Source: Linyphia triangularis (taxonomy: Eukaryota > Arthropoda > Arachnida > Araneae > Linyphiidae). From it: a DNA stretch of 64,000 nucleotides. The stretch covers positions 1-64,000 of the forward strand of contig CAXBTE010000030.1 in assembly GCA_963978545.1 (NCBI GenBank). The letters run 5' to 3'. Within the stretch, counting starts at the first letter, position 1. The number at the start of each line of letters is the position of its first letter. Under the pieces are notes generated by a model. That model had not been told where the DNA came from. It saw nothing but the letters and a program-made list of their open reading frames with translations, and ran no database searches. Made by a program: the position numbers and the translations under genes. Below, one piece after another: positions 10,849 to 23,400 of this stretch.

Positions 10849-13391
10849 CCTTCTTACAGTGTACAAGGATATCCTCTTCATAGAGTCCACTCTTAGAGAG
10901 TACAACGATATCCTCTTCATAGAGTCCCCTTCTTACAGAGTACAAGGATACCCTCTTCATAGAGTCCCCTTCTTACAGAGTACAAGGATACCCTCTTCAT
11001 AGAGTCCCCTTCTTACATAGTACAAGGATACCCTCTTCATAGAGTCCCCTTCTTACAGTGTACAAGGATATCCTCTTCATAGAGTCCACTCTTATAGAGT
11101 ACAAGGATACCCTCTTCATAGAGTCCCCTTCTTACAGAGTACAAGGATACCCTCTTCATAGAGTCCCCTTCTTACAGAGTACAAGGATACCCTCTTCATA
11201 GAGTCCCCTTCTTACAGTGTACAAGGATATCCTCTTCATAGAGTCCACTCTTATAGAGTACAACGATACCCTATTCATAGAGTCCCCTTCTTACAGTGTA
11301 CAAGGATATCCTCTTCATAGAGTCCACTCTTAGAGAGTACAAGGATACCCTCTTCATAGAGTCCCCTTCTTACAGAGTACAAGGATACCCTCTTCATAGA
11401 GTCCCCTTCTTACATAGTACAAGGATACCCTCTTCATAGAGTCCCCTTCTTACAGTGTACAAGGATATCCTCTTCATAGAGTCCACTCTTATAGAGTACA
11501 AGGATACCCTCTTCATAGAGTCCCCTTCTTACAGAGTACAAGGATACCCTCTTCATAGAGTCCCCTTCTTACAGAGTACAAGGATACCCTCTTCATAGAG
11601 TCCCCTTCTTACAGTGTACAAGGATATCCTCTTCATAGAGTCCACTCTTATAGAGTACAACGATACCCTCTTCATAGAGTCCCCTTCTTACAGTGTACAA
11701 GGATATCCTCTTCATAGAGTCCACTCTTAGAGAGTACAAGGATACCCTCTTCATAGAGTCCCCTTCTTACAGAGTACAAGGATACCCTCTTCATAGAGTC
11801 CCCTTCTTACAGAGTACAAGGATACCCTCTTCATAGAGTCCCCTTCTTACAGTGTACAAGGATATCCTCTTCATAGAGTCCACTCTTATAGAGTACAAGG
11901 ATACCCTCTTCATAGAGTCCCCTTCTTACAGAGTACAAGGATACCCTCTTCATAGAGTCCCCTTCTTACAGTGTACAAGGATATCCTCTTCATAGAGTCC
12001 CCTTCTTACAGTGTACAAGGATATCCTCTTCATAGAGTCCCCTTCTTACAGTGTACAAGGATATCCTCTTCATAGAGTCCACTCTTATAGAGTACAACGA
12101 TACCCTCTTCATAGAGTCCCCTTCTTACAGTGTACAAGGATATCCTCTTCATAGAGTCCACTCTTAGAGAGTACAAGGATACCCTCTTCATAGAGTCCCC
12201 TTCTTACAGAGTACAAGGATACCCTCTTCATAGAGTCCCCTTCTTACAGAGTACAAGGATACCCTCTTCATAGAGTCCCCTTCTTACAGAGTACAAGGAT
12301 ACCCTCTTCATAGAGTCCCCTTCTTACAGTGTACAAGGATATCCTCTTCATAGAGTCCCCTTCTTACAGTGTACAAGGATATCCTCTTCATAGAGTCCCC
12401 TTCTTACAGTGTACAAGGATATCCTCTTCATAGAGTCCACTCTTATAGAGTACAACGATACCCTCTTCATAGAGTCCCCTTCTTACAGTGTACAAGGATA
12501 TCCTCTTCATAGAGTCCACTCTTAGAGAGTACAAGGATACCCTCTTCATAGAGTCCCCTTCTTACAGAGTACAAGGATACCCTCTTCATAGAGTCCCCTT
12601 CTTACAGAGTACAAGGATACCCTCTTCATAGAGTCCCCTTCTTACAGAGTACAAGGATACCCTCTTCATAGAGTCCCCTTCTTACAGAGTACAAGGATAC
12701 CCTCTTCATAGAGTCCCCTTCTTACAGAGTACAAGGATACCCTCTTCATAGAGTCCCCTTCTTACAGTGTACAAGGATATCCTCTTCATAGAGTCCACTC
12801 TTATAGAGTACAAGGATACCCTCTTCATAGAGTCCCCTTCTTACAGAGTACAAGGATACCCTCTTCATAGAGTCCCCTTCTTACAGTGTACAAGGATATC
12901 CTCTTCATAGAGTCCCCTTCTTACAGTGTACAAGGATATCCTCTTCATAGAGTCCCCTTCTTACAGTGTACAAGGATATCCTCTTCATAGAGTCCACTCT
13001 TATAGAGTACAACGATACCCTCTTCATAGAGTCCCCTTCTTACAGTGTACAAGGATATCCTCTTCATAGAGTCCACTCTTATAGAGTACAACGATACCCT
13101 CTTCATAGAGTCCCCTTCTTACAGTGTACAAGGATATCCTCTTCATAGAGTCCACTCTTAGAGAGTACAAGGATACCCTCTTCATAGAGTCCCCTTCTTA
13201 CAGAGTACAAGGATACCCTCTTCATAGAGTCCCCTTCTTACAGAGTACAAGGATACCCTCTTCATAGAGTCCCCTTCTTACAGAGTACAAGGATACCCTC
13301 TTCATAGAGTCCCCTTCTTACAGAGTACAAGGATATCCTCTTCATAGAGTCCACTCTTATCGAGTACAACGATACCCTCTTCGTAGAGTCC
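10849..13391 (+). repeat. 2543 bp block, 64 monomers
   Basis: Forty-seven 40-mers and seventeen 39-mers. It opens in the standard way (B D' A A F B C' A A B C B D A F) and ends with one 477 bp cassette (12836-13312) and G-E. The same block plus 8 bp (2551 bp) forms the second half of each central unit. It contains a unique C-to-A change at 11273 (CTATTC for CTCTTC). Confidence 0.92.
12836..13312 (+). repeat. 477 bp twelve-monomer cassette (reference copy)
   Basis: Order A B B B C B C B D A A A: nine 40-mers and three 39-mers, exactly 477 bp. Thirteen copies start at 3100, 12836, 17322, 19873, 24359, 26910, 33462, 36013, 43677, 46228, 48771, 49248 and 51791. It follows C' and normally precedes G-E. 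Blocks carry it zero, one or two times. Confidence 0.92.
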
Positions 13392-13707
13392 CCTTCTTAC
13401 AGTGTACAAGGATATCCTCTTCATAGAGTCCACTCTTATAGAGTACAACGATACCCTCTTCATAGAGTCCCCTTCTTACAGTGTACAAGGATATCCTCTT
13501 CATAGAGTCCACTCTTATAGAGTACAACGATACCCTCTTCATAGAGTCCCCTTCTTACAGTGTACAAGGATATCCTCTTCATAGAGTCCACTCTTATAGA
13601 GTACAACGATACCCTCTTCATAGAGTCCCCTTCTTACAGTGTACAAGGATATCCTCTTCATAGAGTCCACTCTTATAGAGTACAACGATACCCTCTTCAT
13701 AGAGTCC
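13392..13707 (+). repeat. Four tandem 79 bp B-C dimers
   Basis: B C B C B C B C, i.e. 4 x 79 bp. It marks the start of each central unit; the other copies are 20429-20744, 29532-29847 and 38635-38950. Elsewhere B-C occurs once or twice in a row. This stretch replaces the usual B D' A A F opening. Confidence 0.92.
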
Positions 13708-16700
13708 CCTTCTTACAGTGTACAAGGATATCCTCTTCATAGAGTCCACTCTTAGAGAGTACAAGGATACCCTCTTCATAGAGTCCCCTTCTTACAGAGT
13801 ACAAGGATACCCTCTTCATAGAGTCCCCTTCTTACAGTGTACAAGGATATCCTCTTCATAGAGTCCACTCTTATAGAGTACAACGATACCCTCTTCATAG
13901 AGTCCCCTTCTTACAGTGTACAAGGATATCCTCTTCATAGAGTCCACTCTTAGAGAGTACAAGGATACCCTCTTCATAGAGTCCCCTTCTTACAGAGTAC
14001 AAGGATACCCTCTTCATAGAGTCCCCTTCTTACAGAGTACAAGGATACCCTCTTCATAGAGTCCCCTTCTTACAGTGTACAAGGATATCCTCTTCATAGA
14101 GTCCACTCTTATAGAGTACAAGGATACCCTCTTCATAGAGTCCCCTTCCTACAGAGTACAAGGATACCCTCTTCATAGAGTCCCCTTCTTACAGAGTACA
14201 AGGATACCCTCTTCATAGAGTCCCCTTCTTACAGTGTACAAGGATATCCTCTTCATAGAGTCCACTCTTATAGAGTACAACGATACCCTCTTCATAGAGT
14301 CCCCTTCTTACAGTGTACAAGGATATCCTCTTCATAGAGTCCACTCTTAGAGAGTACAAGGATACCCTCTTCATAGAGTCCCCTTCTTACAGAGTACAAG
14401 GATACCCTCTTCATAGAGTCCCCTTCTTACATAGTACAAGGATACCCTCTTCATAGAGTCCACTCTTATAGAGTACAAGGATACCCTCTTCATAGAGTCC
14501 CCTTCTTACAGAGTACAAGGATACCCTCTTCATAGAGTCCCCTTCTTACAGAGTACAAGGATACCCTCTTCATAGAGTCCTCTTCTTACAGTGTACAAGG
14601 ATATCCTCTTCATAGAGTCCACTCTTATAGAGTACAACGATACCCTCTTCATAGAGTCCCCTTCTTACAGTGTACAAGGATATCCTCTTCATAGAGTCCA
14701 CTCTTAGAGAGTACAAGGATACCCTCTTCATAGAGTCCCCTTCTTACAGAGTACAAGGATACCCTCTTCATAGAGTCCCCTTCTTACAGAGTACAAGGAT
14801 ACCCTCTTCATAGAGTCCCCTTCTTACAGTGTACAAGGATATCCTCTTCATAGAGTCCACTCTTATAGAGTACAAGGATACCCTCTTCATAGAGTCCCCT
14901 TCTTACAGAGTACAAGGATACCCTCTTCATAGAGTCCCCTTCTTACAGAGTACAAGGATACCCTCTTCATAGAGTCCCCTTCTTACAGTGTACAAGGATA
15001 TCCTCTTCATAGAGTCCCCTTCTTACAGTGTACAAGGATATCCTCTTCATAGAGTCCACTCTTATAGAGTACAAGGATACCCTCTTCATAGAGTCCCCTT
15101 CTTACAGTGTACAAGGATATCCTCTTCATAGAGTCCACTCTTAGAGAGTACAAGGATACCCTCTTCATAGAGTCCCCTTCTTACAGAGTACAAGGATACC
15201 CTCTTCATAGAGTCCCCTTCTTACAGAGTACAAGGATACCCTCTTCATAGAGTCCCCTTCTTACAGAGTACAAGGATACCCTCTTCATAGAGTCCCCTTC
15301 TTACAGAGTACAAGGATATCCTCTTCATAGAGTCCACTCTTATCGAGTACAACGATACCCTCTTCATAGAGTCCCCTTCTTACAGTGTACAAGGATATCC
15401 TCTTCATAGAGTCCACTCTTATAGAGTACAACGATACCCTCTTCATAGAGTCCCCTTCTTACAGTGTACAAGGATATCCTCTTCATAGAGTCCACTCTTA
15501 GAGAGTACAAGGATACCCTCTTCATAGAGTCCCCTTCTTACAGAGTACAAGGATACCCTCTTCATAGAGTCCCCTTCTTACATAGTACAAGGATACCCTC
15601 TTCATAGAGTCCCCTTCTTACAGTGTACAAGGATATCCTCTTCATAGAGTCCACTCTTATAGAGTACAAGGATACCCTCTTCATAGAGTCCCCTTCTTAC
15701 AGAGTACAAGGATACCCTCTTCATAGAGTCCCCTTCTTACAGAGTACAAGGATACCCTCTTCATAGAGTCCCCTTCTTACAGTGTACAAGGATATCCTCT
15801 TCATAGAGTCCACTCTTATAGAGTACAACGATACCCTCTTCATAGAGTCCCCTTCTTACAGTGTACAAGGATATCCTCTTCATAGAGTCCACTCTTAGAG
15901 AGTACAAGGATACCCTCTTCATAGAGTCCCCTTCTTACAGAGTACAAGGATACCCTCTTCATAGAGTCCCCTTCTTACATAGTACAAGGATACCCTCTTC
16001 ATAGAGTCCCCTTCTTACAGTGTACAAGGATATCCTCTTCATAGAGTCCACTCTTATAGAGTACAAGGATACCCTCTTCATAGAGTCCCCTTCTTACAGA
16101 GTACAAGGATACCCTCTTCATAGAGTCCCCTTCTTACAGAGTACAAGGATACCCTCTTCATAGAGTCCCCTTCTTACAGTGTACAAGGATATCCTCTTCA
16201 TAGAGTCCACTCTTAGAGAGTACAAGGATACCCTCTTCATAGAGTCCCCTTCTTACAGAGTACAAGGATACCCTCTTCATAGAGTCCCCTTCTTACAGAG
16301 TACAAGGATACCCTCTTCATAGAGTCCCCTTCTTACAGTGTACAAGGATATCCTCTTCATAGAGTCCACTCTTATAGAGTACAAGGATACCCTCTTCATA
16401 GAGTCCCCTTCTTACAGAGTACAAGGATACCCTCTTCATAGAGTCCCCTTCTTACAGTGTACAAGGATATCCTCTTCATAGAGTCCCCTTCTTACAGTGT
16501 ACAAGGATATCCTCTTCATAGAGTCCCCTTCTTACAGTGTACAAGGATATCCTCTTCATAGAGTCCACTCTTATAGAGTACAACGATACCCTCTTCATAG
16601 AGTCCCCTTCTTACAGTGTACAAGGATATCCTCTTCATAGAGTCCACTCTTAGAGAGTACAAGGATACCCTCTTCATAGAGTCCCCTTCTTACAGAGTAC

Positions 16701-18830
16701 AAGGATACCCTCTTCATAGAGTCCCCTTCTTACAGAGTACAAGGATACCCTCTTCATAGAGTCCCCTTCTTACAGAGTACAAGGATACCCTCTTCATAGA
16801 GTCCCCTTCTTACAGTGTACAAGGATATCCTCTTCATAGAGTCCCCTTCTTACAGTGTACAAGGATATCCTCTTCATAGAGTCCCCTTCTTACAGTGTAC
16901 AAGGATATCCTCTTCATAGAGTCCACTCTTATAGAGTACAACGATACCCTCTTCATAGAGTCCCCTTCTTACAGTGTACAAGGATATCCTCTTCATAGAG
17001 TCCACTCTTAGAGAGTACAAGGATACCCTCTTCATAGAGTCCCCTTCTTACAGAGTACAAGGATACCCTCTTCATAGAGTCCCCTTCTTACAGAGTACAA
17101 GGATACCCTCTTCATAGAGTCCCCTTCTTACAGAGTACAAGGATACCCTCTTCATAGAGTCCCCTTCTTACAGAGTACAAGGATACCCTCTTCATAGAGT
17201 CCCCTTCTTACAGAGTACAAGGATACCCTCTTCATAGAGTCCCCTTCTTACAGTGTACAAGGATATCCTCTTCATAGAGTCCACTCTTATAGAGTACAAG
17301 GATACCCTCTTCATAGAGTCCCCTTCTTACAGAGTACAAGGATACCCTCTTCATAGAGTCCCCTTCTTACAGTGTACAAGGATATCCTCTTCATAGAGTC
17401 CCCTTCTTACAGTGTACAAGGATATCCTCTTCATAGAGTCCCCTTCTTACAGTGTACAAGGATATCCTCTTCATAGAGTCCACTCTTATAGAGTACAACG
17501 ATACCCTCTTCATAGAGTCCCCTTCTTACAGTGTACAAGGATATCCTCTTCATAGAGTCCACTCTTATAGAGTACAACGATACCCTCTTCATAGAGTCCC
17601 CTTCTTACAGTGTACAAGGATATCCTCTTCATAGAGTCCACTCTTAGAGAGTACAAGGATACCCTCTTCATAGAGTCCCCTTCTTACAGAGTACAAGGAT
17701 ACCCTCTTCATAGAGTCCCCTTCTTACAGAGTACAAGGATACCCTCTTCATAGAGTCCCCTTCTTACAGAGTACAAGGATACCCTCTTCATAGAGTCCCC
17801 TTCTTACAGAGTACAAGGATATCCTCTTCATAGAGTCCACTCTTATCGAGTACAACGATACCCTCTTCGTAGAGTCCCCTTCTTACAGTGTACAAGGATA
17901 TCCTCTTCATAGAGTCCACTCTTAGAGAGTACAACGATATCCTCTTCATAGAGTCCCCTTCTTACAGAGTACAAGGATACCCTCTTCATAGAGTCCCCTT
18001 CTTACAGAGTACAAGGATACCCTCTTCATAGAGTCCCCTTCTTACATAGTACAAGGATACCCTCTTCATAGAGTCCCCTTCTTACAGTGTACAAGGATAT
18101 CCTCTTCATAGAGTCCACTCTTATAGAGTACAAGGATACCCTCTTCATAGAGTCCCCTTCTTACAGAGTACAAGGATACCCTCTTCATAGAGTCCCCTTC
18201 TTACAGAGTACAAGGATACCCTCTTCATAGAGTCCCCTTCTTACAGTGTACAAGGATATCCTCTTCATAGAGTCCACTCTTATAGAGTACAACGATACCC
18301 TCTTCATAGAGTCCCCTTCTTACAGTGTACAAGGATATCCTCTTCATAGAGTCCACTCTTAGAGAGTACAAGGATACCCTCTTCATAGAGTCCCCTTCTT
18401 ACAGAGTACAAGGATACCCTCTTCATAGAGTCCCCTTCTTACATAGTACAAGGATACCCTCTTCATAGAGTCCCCTTCTTACAGTGTACAAGGATATCCT
18501 CTTCATAGAGTCCACTCTTATAGAGTACAAGGATACCCTCTTCATAGAGTCCCCTTCTTACAGAGTACAAGGATACCCTCTTCATAGAGTCCCCTTCTTA
18601 CAGAGTACAAGGATACCCTCTTCATAGAGTCCCCTTCTTACAGTGTACAAGGATATCCTCTTCATAGAGTCCACTCTTATAGAGTACAACGATACCCTCT
18701 TCATAGAGTCCCCTTCTTACAGTGTACAAGGATATCCTCTTCATAGAGTCCACTCTTAGAGAGTACAAGGATACCCTCTTCATAGAGTCCCCTTCTTACA
18801 GAGTACAAGGATACCCTCTTCATAGAGTCC

Positions 18831-18878
18831 CCTTCTTACAGAGTACAAGGATACAAGGATACCCTCTTCATAGAGTCC
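18831..18878 (+). repeat. 48 bp monomer with 8 bp internal duplication, copy 1
   Basis: A type A monomer in which AAGGATAC is followed by a second AAGGATAC (8 bp extra), giving GTACAAGGATACAAGGATAC. It is the only length variant outside 39/40 bp that I saw. It sits in the second block of each central unit, at the A that precedes B C'. Confidence 0.95.
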
Positions 18879-20428
18879 CCTTCTTACAGTGTACAAGGAT
18901 ATCCTCTTCATAGAGTCCACTCTTATAGAGTACAAGGATACCCTCTTCATAGAGTCCCCTTCTTACAGAGTACAAGGATACCCTCTTCATAGAGTCCCCT
19001 TCTTACAGTGTACAAGGATATCCTCTTCATAGAGTCCCCTTCTTACAGTGTACAAGGATATCCTCTTCATAGAGTCCCCTTCTTACAGTGTACAAGGATA
19101 TCCTCTTCATAGAGTCCACTCTTATAGAGTACAACGATACCCTCTTCATAGAGTCCCCTTCTTACAGTGTACAAGGATATCCTCTTCATAGAGTCCACTC
19201 TTAGAGAGTACAAGGATACCCTCTTCATAGAGTCCCCTTCTTACAGAGTACAAGGATACCCTCTTCATAGAGTCCCCTTCTTACAGAGTACAAGGATACC
19301 CTCTTCATAGAGTCCCCTTCTTACAGAGTACAAGGATACCCTCTTCATAGAGTCCCCTTCTTACAGTGTACAAGGATATCCTCTTCATAGAGTCCCCTTC
19401 TTACAGTGTACAAGGATATCCTCTTCATAGAGTCCCCTTCTTACAGTGTACAAGGATATCCTCTTCATAGAGTCCACTCTTATAGAGTACAACGATATCC
19501 TCTTCATAGAGTCCCCTTCTTACAGTGTACAAGGATATCCTCTTCATAGAGTCCACTCTTAGAGAGTACAAGGATACCCTCTTCATAGAGTCCCCTTCTT
19601 ACAGAGTACAAGGATACCCTCTTCATAGAGTCCCCTTCTTACAGAGTACAAGGATACCCTCTTCATAGAGTCCCCTTCTTACAGAGTACAAGGATACCCT
19701 CTTCATAGAGTCCCCTTCTTACAGAGTACAAGGATACCCTCTTCATAGAGTCCCCTTCTTACAGAGTACAAGGATACCCTCTTCATAGAGTCCCCTTCTT
19801 ACAGTGTACAAGGATATCCTCTTCATAGAGTCCACTCTTATAGAGTACAAGGATACCCTCTTCATAGAGTCCCCTTCTTACAGAGTACAAGGATACCCTC
19901 TTCATAGAGTCCCCTTCTTACAGTGTACAAGGATATCCTCTTCATAGAGTCCCCTTCTTACAGTGTACAAGGATATCCTCTTCATAGAGTCCCCTTCTTA
20001 CAGTGTACAAGGATATCCTCTTCATAGAGTCCACTCTTATAGAGTACAACGATACCCTCTTCATAGAGTCCCCTTCTTACAGTGTACAAGGATATCCTCT
20101 TCATAGAGTCCACTCTTATAGAGTACAACGATACCCTCTTCATAGAGTCCCCTTCTTACAGTGTACAAGGATATCCTCTTCATAGAGTCCACTCTTAGAG
20201 AGTACAAGGATACCCTCTTCATAGAGTCCCCTTCTTACAGAGTACAAGGATACCCTCTTCATAGAGTCCCCTTCTTACAGAGTACAAGGATACCCTCTTC
20301 ATAGAGTCCCCTTCTTACAGAGTACAAGGATACCCTCTTCATAGAGTCCCCTTCTTACAGAGTACAAGGATATCCTCTTCATAGAGTCCACTCTTATCGA
20401 GTACAACGATACCCTCTTCGTAGAGTCC

Positions 20429-23400
20429 CCTTCTTACAGTGTACAAGGATATCCTCTTCATAGAGTCCACTCTTATAGAGTACAACGATACCCTCTTCAT
20501 AGAGTCCCCTTCTTACAGTGTACAAGGATATCCTCTTCATAGAGTCCACTCTTATAGAGTACAACGATACCCTCTTCATAGAGTCCCCTTCTTACAGTGT
20601 ACAAGGATATCCTCTTCATAGAGTCCACTCTTATAGAGTACAACGATACCCTCTTCATAGAGTCCCCTTCTTACAGTGTACAAGGATATCCTCTTCATAG
20701 AGTCCACTCTTATAGAGTACAACGATACCCTCTTCATAGAGTCCCCTTCTTACAGTGTACAAGGATATCCTCTTCATAGAGTCCACTCTTAGAGAGTACA
20801 AGGATACCCTCTTCATAGAGTCCCCTTCTTACAGAGTACAAGGATACCCTCTTCATAGAGTCCCCTTCTTACAGTGTACAAGGATATCCTCTTCATAGAG
20901 TCCACTCTTATAGAGTACAACGATACCCTCTTCATAGAGTCCCCTTCTTACAGTGTACAAGGATATCCTCTTCATAGAGTCCACTCTTAGAGAGTACAAG
21001 GATACCCTCTTCATAGAGTCCCCTTCTTACAGAGTACAAGGATACCCTCTTCATAGAGTCCCCTTCTTACAGAGTACAAGGATACCCTCTTCATAGAGTC
21101 CCCTTCTTACAGTGTACAAGGATATCCTCTTCATAGAGTCCACTCTTATAGAGTACAAGGATACCCTCTTCATAGAGTCCCCTTCCTACAGAGTACAAGG
21201 ATACCCTCTTCATAGAGTCCCCTTCTTACAGAGTACAAGGATACCCTCTTCATAGAGTCCCCTTCTTACAGTGTACAAGGATATCCTCTTCATAGAGTCC
21301 ACTCTTATAGAGTACAACGATACCCTCTTCATAGAGTCCCCTTCTTACAGTGTACAAGGATATCCTCTTCATAGAGTCCACTCTTAGAGAGTACAAGGAT
21401 ACCCTCTTCATAGAGTCCCCTTCTTACAGAGTACAAGGATACCCTCTTCATAGAGTCCCCTTCTTACATAGTACAAGGATACCCTCTTCATAGAGTCCAC
21501 TCTTATAGAGTACAAGGATACCCTCTTCATAGAGTCCCCTTCTTACAGAGTACAAGGATACCCTCTTCATAGAGTCCCCTTCTTACAGAGTACAAGGATA
21601 CCCTCTTCATAGAGTCCTCTTCTTACAGTGTACAAGGATATCCTCTTCATAGAGTCCACTCTTATAGAGTACAACGATACCCTCTTCATAGAGTCCCCTT
21701 CTTACAGTGTACAAGGATATCCTCTTCATAGAGTCCACTCTTAGAGAGTACAAGGATACCCTCTTCATAGAGTCCCCTTCTTACAGAGTACAAGGATACC
21801 CTCTTCATAGAGTCCCCTTCTTACAGAGTACAAGGATACCCTCTTCATAGAGTCCCCTTCTTACAGTGTACAAGGATATCCTCTTCATAGAGTCCACTCT
21901 TATAGAGTACAAGGATACCCTCTTCATAGAGTCCCCTTCTTACAGAGTACAAGGATACCCTCTTCATAGAGTCCCCTTCTTACAGAGTACAAGGATACCC
22001 TCTTCATAGAGTCCCCTTCTTACAGTGTACAAGGATATCCTCTTCATAGAGTCCCCTTCTTACAGTGTACAAGGATATCCTCTTCATAGAGTCCACTCTT
22101 ATAGAGTACAAGGATACCCTCTTCATAGAGTCCCCTTCTTACAGTGTACAAGGATATCCTCTTCATAGAGTCCACTCTTAGAGAGTACAAGGATACCCTC
22201 TTCATAGAGTCCCCTTCTTACAGAGTACAAGGATACCCTCTTCATAGAGTCCCCTTCTTACAGAGTACAAGGATACCCTCTTCATAGAGTCCCCTTCTTA
22301 CAGAGTACAAGGATACCCTCTTCATAGAGTCCCCTTCTTACAGAGTACAAGGATATCCTCTTCATAGAGTCCACTCTTATCGAGTACAACGATACCCTCT
22401 TCATAGAGTCCCCTTCTTACAGTGTACAAGGATATCCTCTTCATAGAGTCCACTCTTATAGAGTACAACGATACCCTCTTCATAGAGTCCCCTTCTTACA
22501 GTGTACAAGGATATCCTCTTCATAGAGTCCACTCTTAGAGAGTACAAGGATACCCTCTTCATAGAGTCCCCTTCTTACAGAGTACAAGGATACCCTCTTC
22601 ATAGAGTCCCCTTCTTACATAGTACAAGGATACCCTCTTCATAGAGTCCCCTTCTTACAGTGTACAAGGATATCCTCTTCATAGAGTCCACTCTTATAGA
22701 GTACAAGGATACCCTCTTCATAGAGTCCCCTTCTTACAGAGTACAAGGATACCCTCTTCATAGAGTCCCCTTCTTACAGAGTACAAGGATACCCTCTTCA
22801 TAGAGTCCCCTTCTTACAGTGTACAAGGATATCCTCTTCATAGAGTCCACTCTTATAGAGTACAACGATACCCTCTTCATAGAGTCCCCTTCTTACAGTG
22901 TACAAGGATATCCTCTTCATAGAGTCCACTCTTAGAGAGTACAAGGATACCCTCTTCATAGAGTCCCCTTCTTACAGAGTACAAGGATACCCTCTTCATA
23001 GAGTCCCCTTCTTACATAGTACAAGGATACCCTCTTCATAGAGTCCCCTTCTTACAGTGTACAAGGATATCCTCTTCATAGAGTCCACTCTTATAGAGTA
23101 CAAGGATACCCTCTTCATAGAGTCCCCTTCTTACAGAGTACAAGGATACCCTCTTCATAGAGTCCCCTTCTTACAGAGTACAAGGATACCCTCTTCATAG
23201 AGTCCCCTTCTTACAGTGTACAAGGATATCCTCTTCATAGAGTCCACTCTTAGAGAGTACAAGGATACCCTCTTCATAGAGTCCCCTTCTTACAGAGTAC
23301 AAGGATACCCTCTTCATAGAGTCCCCTTCTTACAGAGTACAAGGATACCCTCTTCATAGAGTCCCCTTCTTACAGTGTACAAGGATATCCTCTTCATAGA

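Larger units (their letters stand above)
13392..20428 (+). repeat. Central 7037 bp higher-order unit, copy 1
   Basis: 177 monomers in two blocks: 13392-17877 (4486 bp, 113 monomers) and 17878-20428 (2551 bp, 64 monomers, one of them 48 bp). It starts with four B-C dimers in tandem. Private markers shared by all four copies are TTCCTAC at 14149, TCTTCTTAC at 14581, F followed by C', and the 48 bp monomer at 18831-18878. Specific to this copy is a C-to-T change at 19498. The next copy follows with no intervening sequence. Confidence 0.95.

Noticed and set aside
13357..13542. Open frame of 61 codons on the - strand (also 20394, 29497, 38600)
   Set aside because: It is created by the E monomer followed by B-C dimers and exists only at the start of central units. 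It is pure satellite sequence, with no ribosome site or codon bias, so I do not call a gene.
18722..18913. Open frame of 63 codons (also 25759, 34862, 45077)
   Set aside because: Its extra length comes from the 8 bp duplication in the 48 bp monomer shifting the frame. It is repeat-derived like the others.
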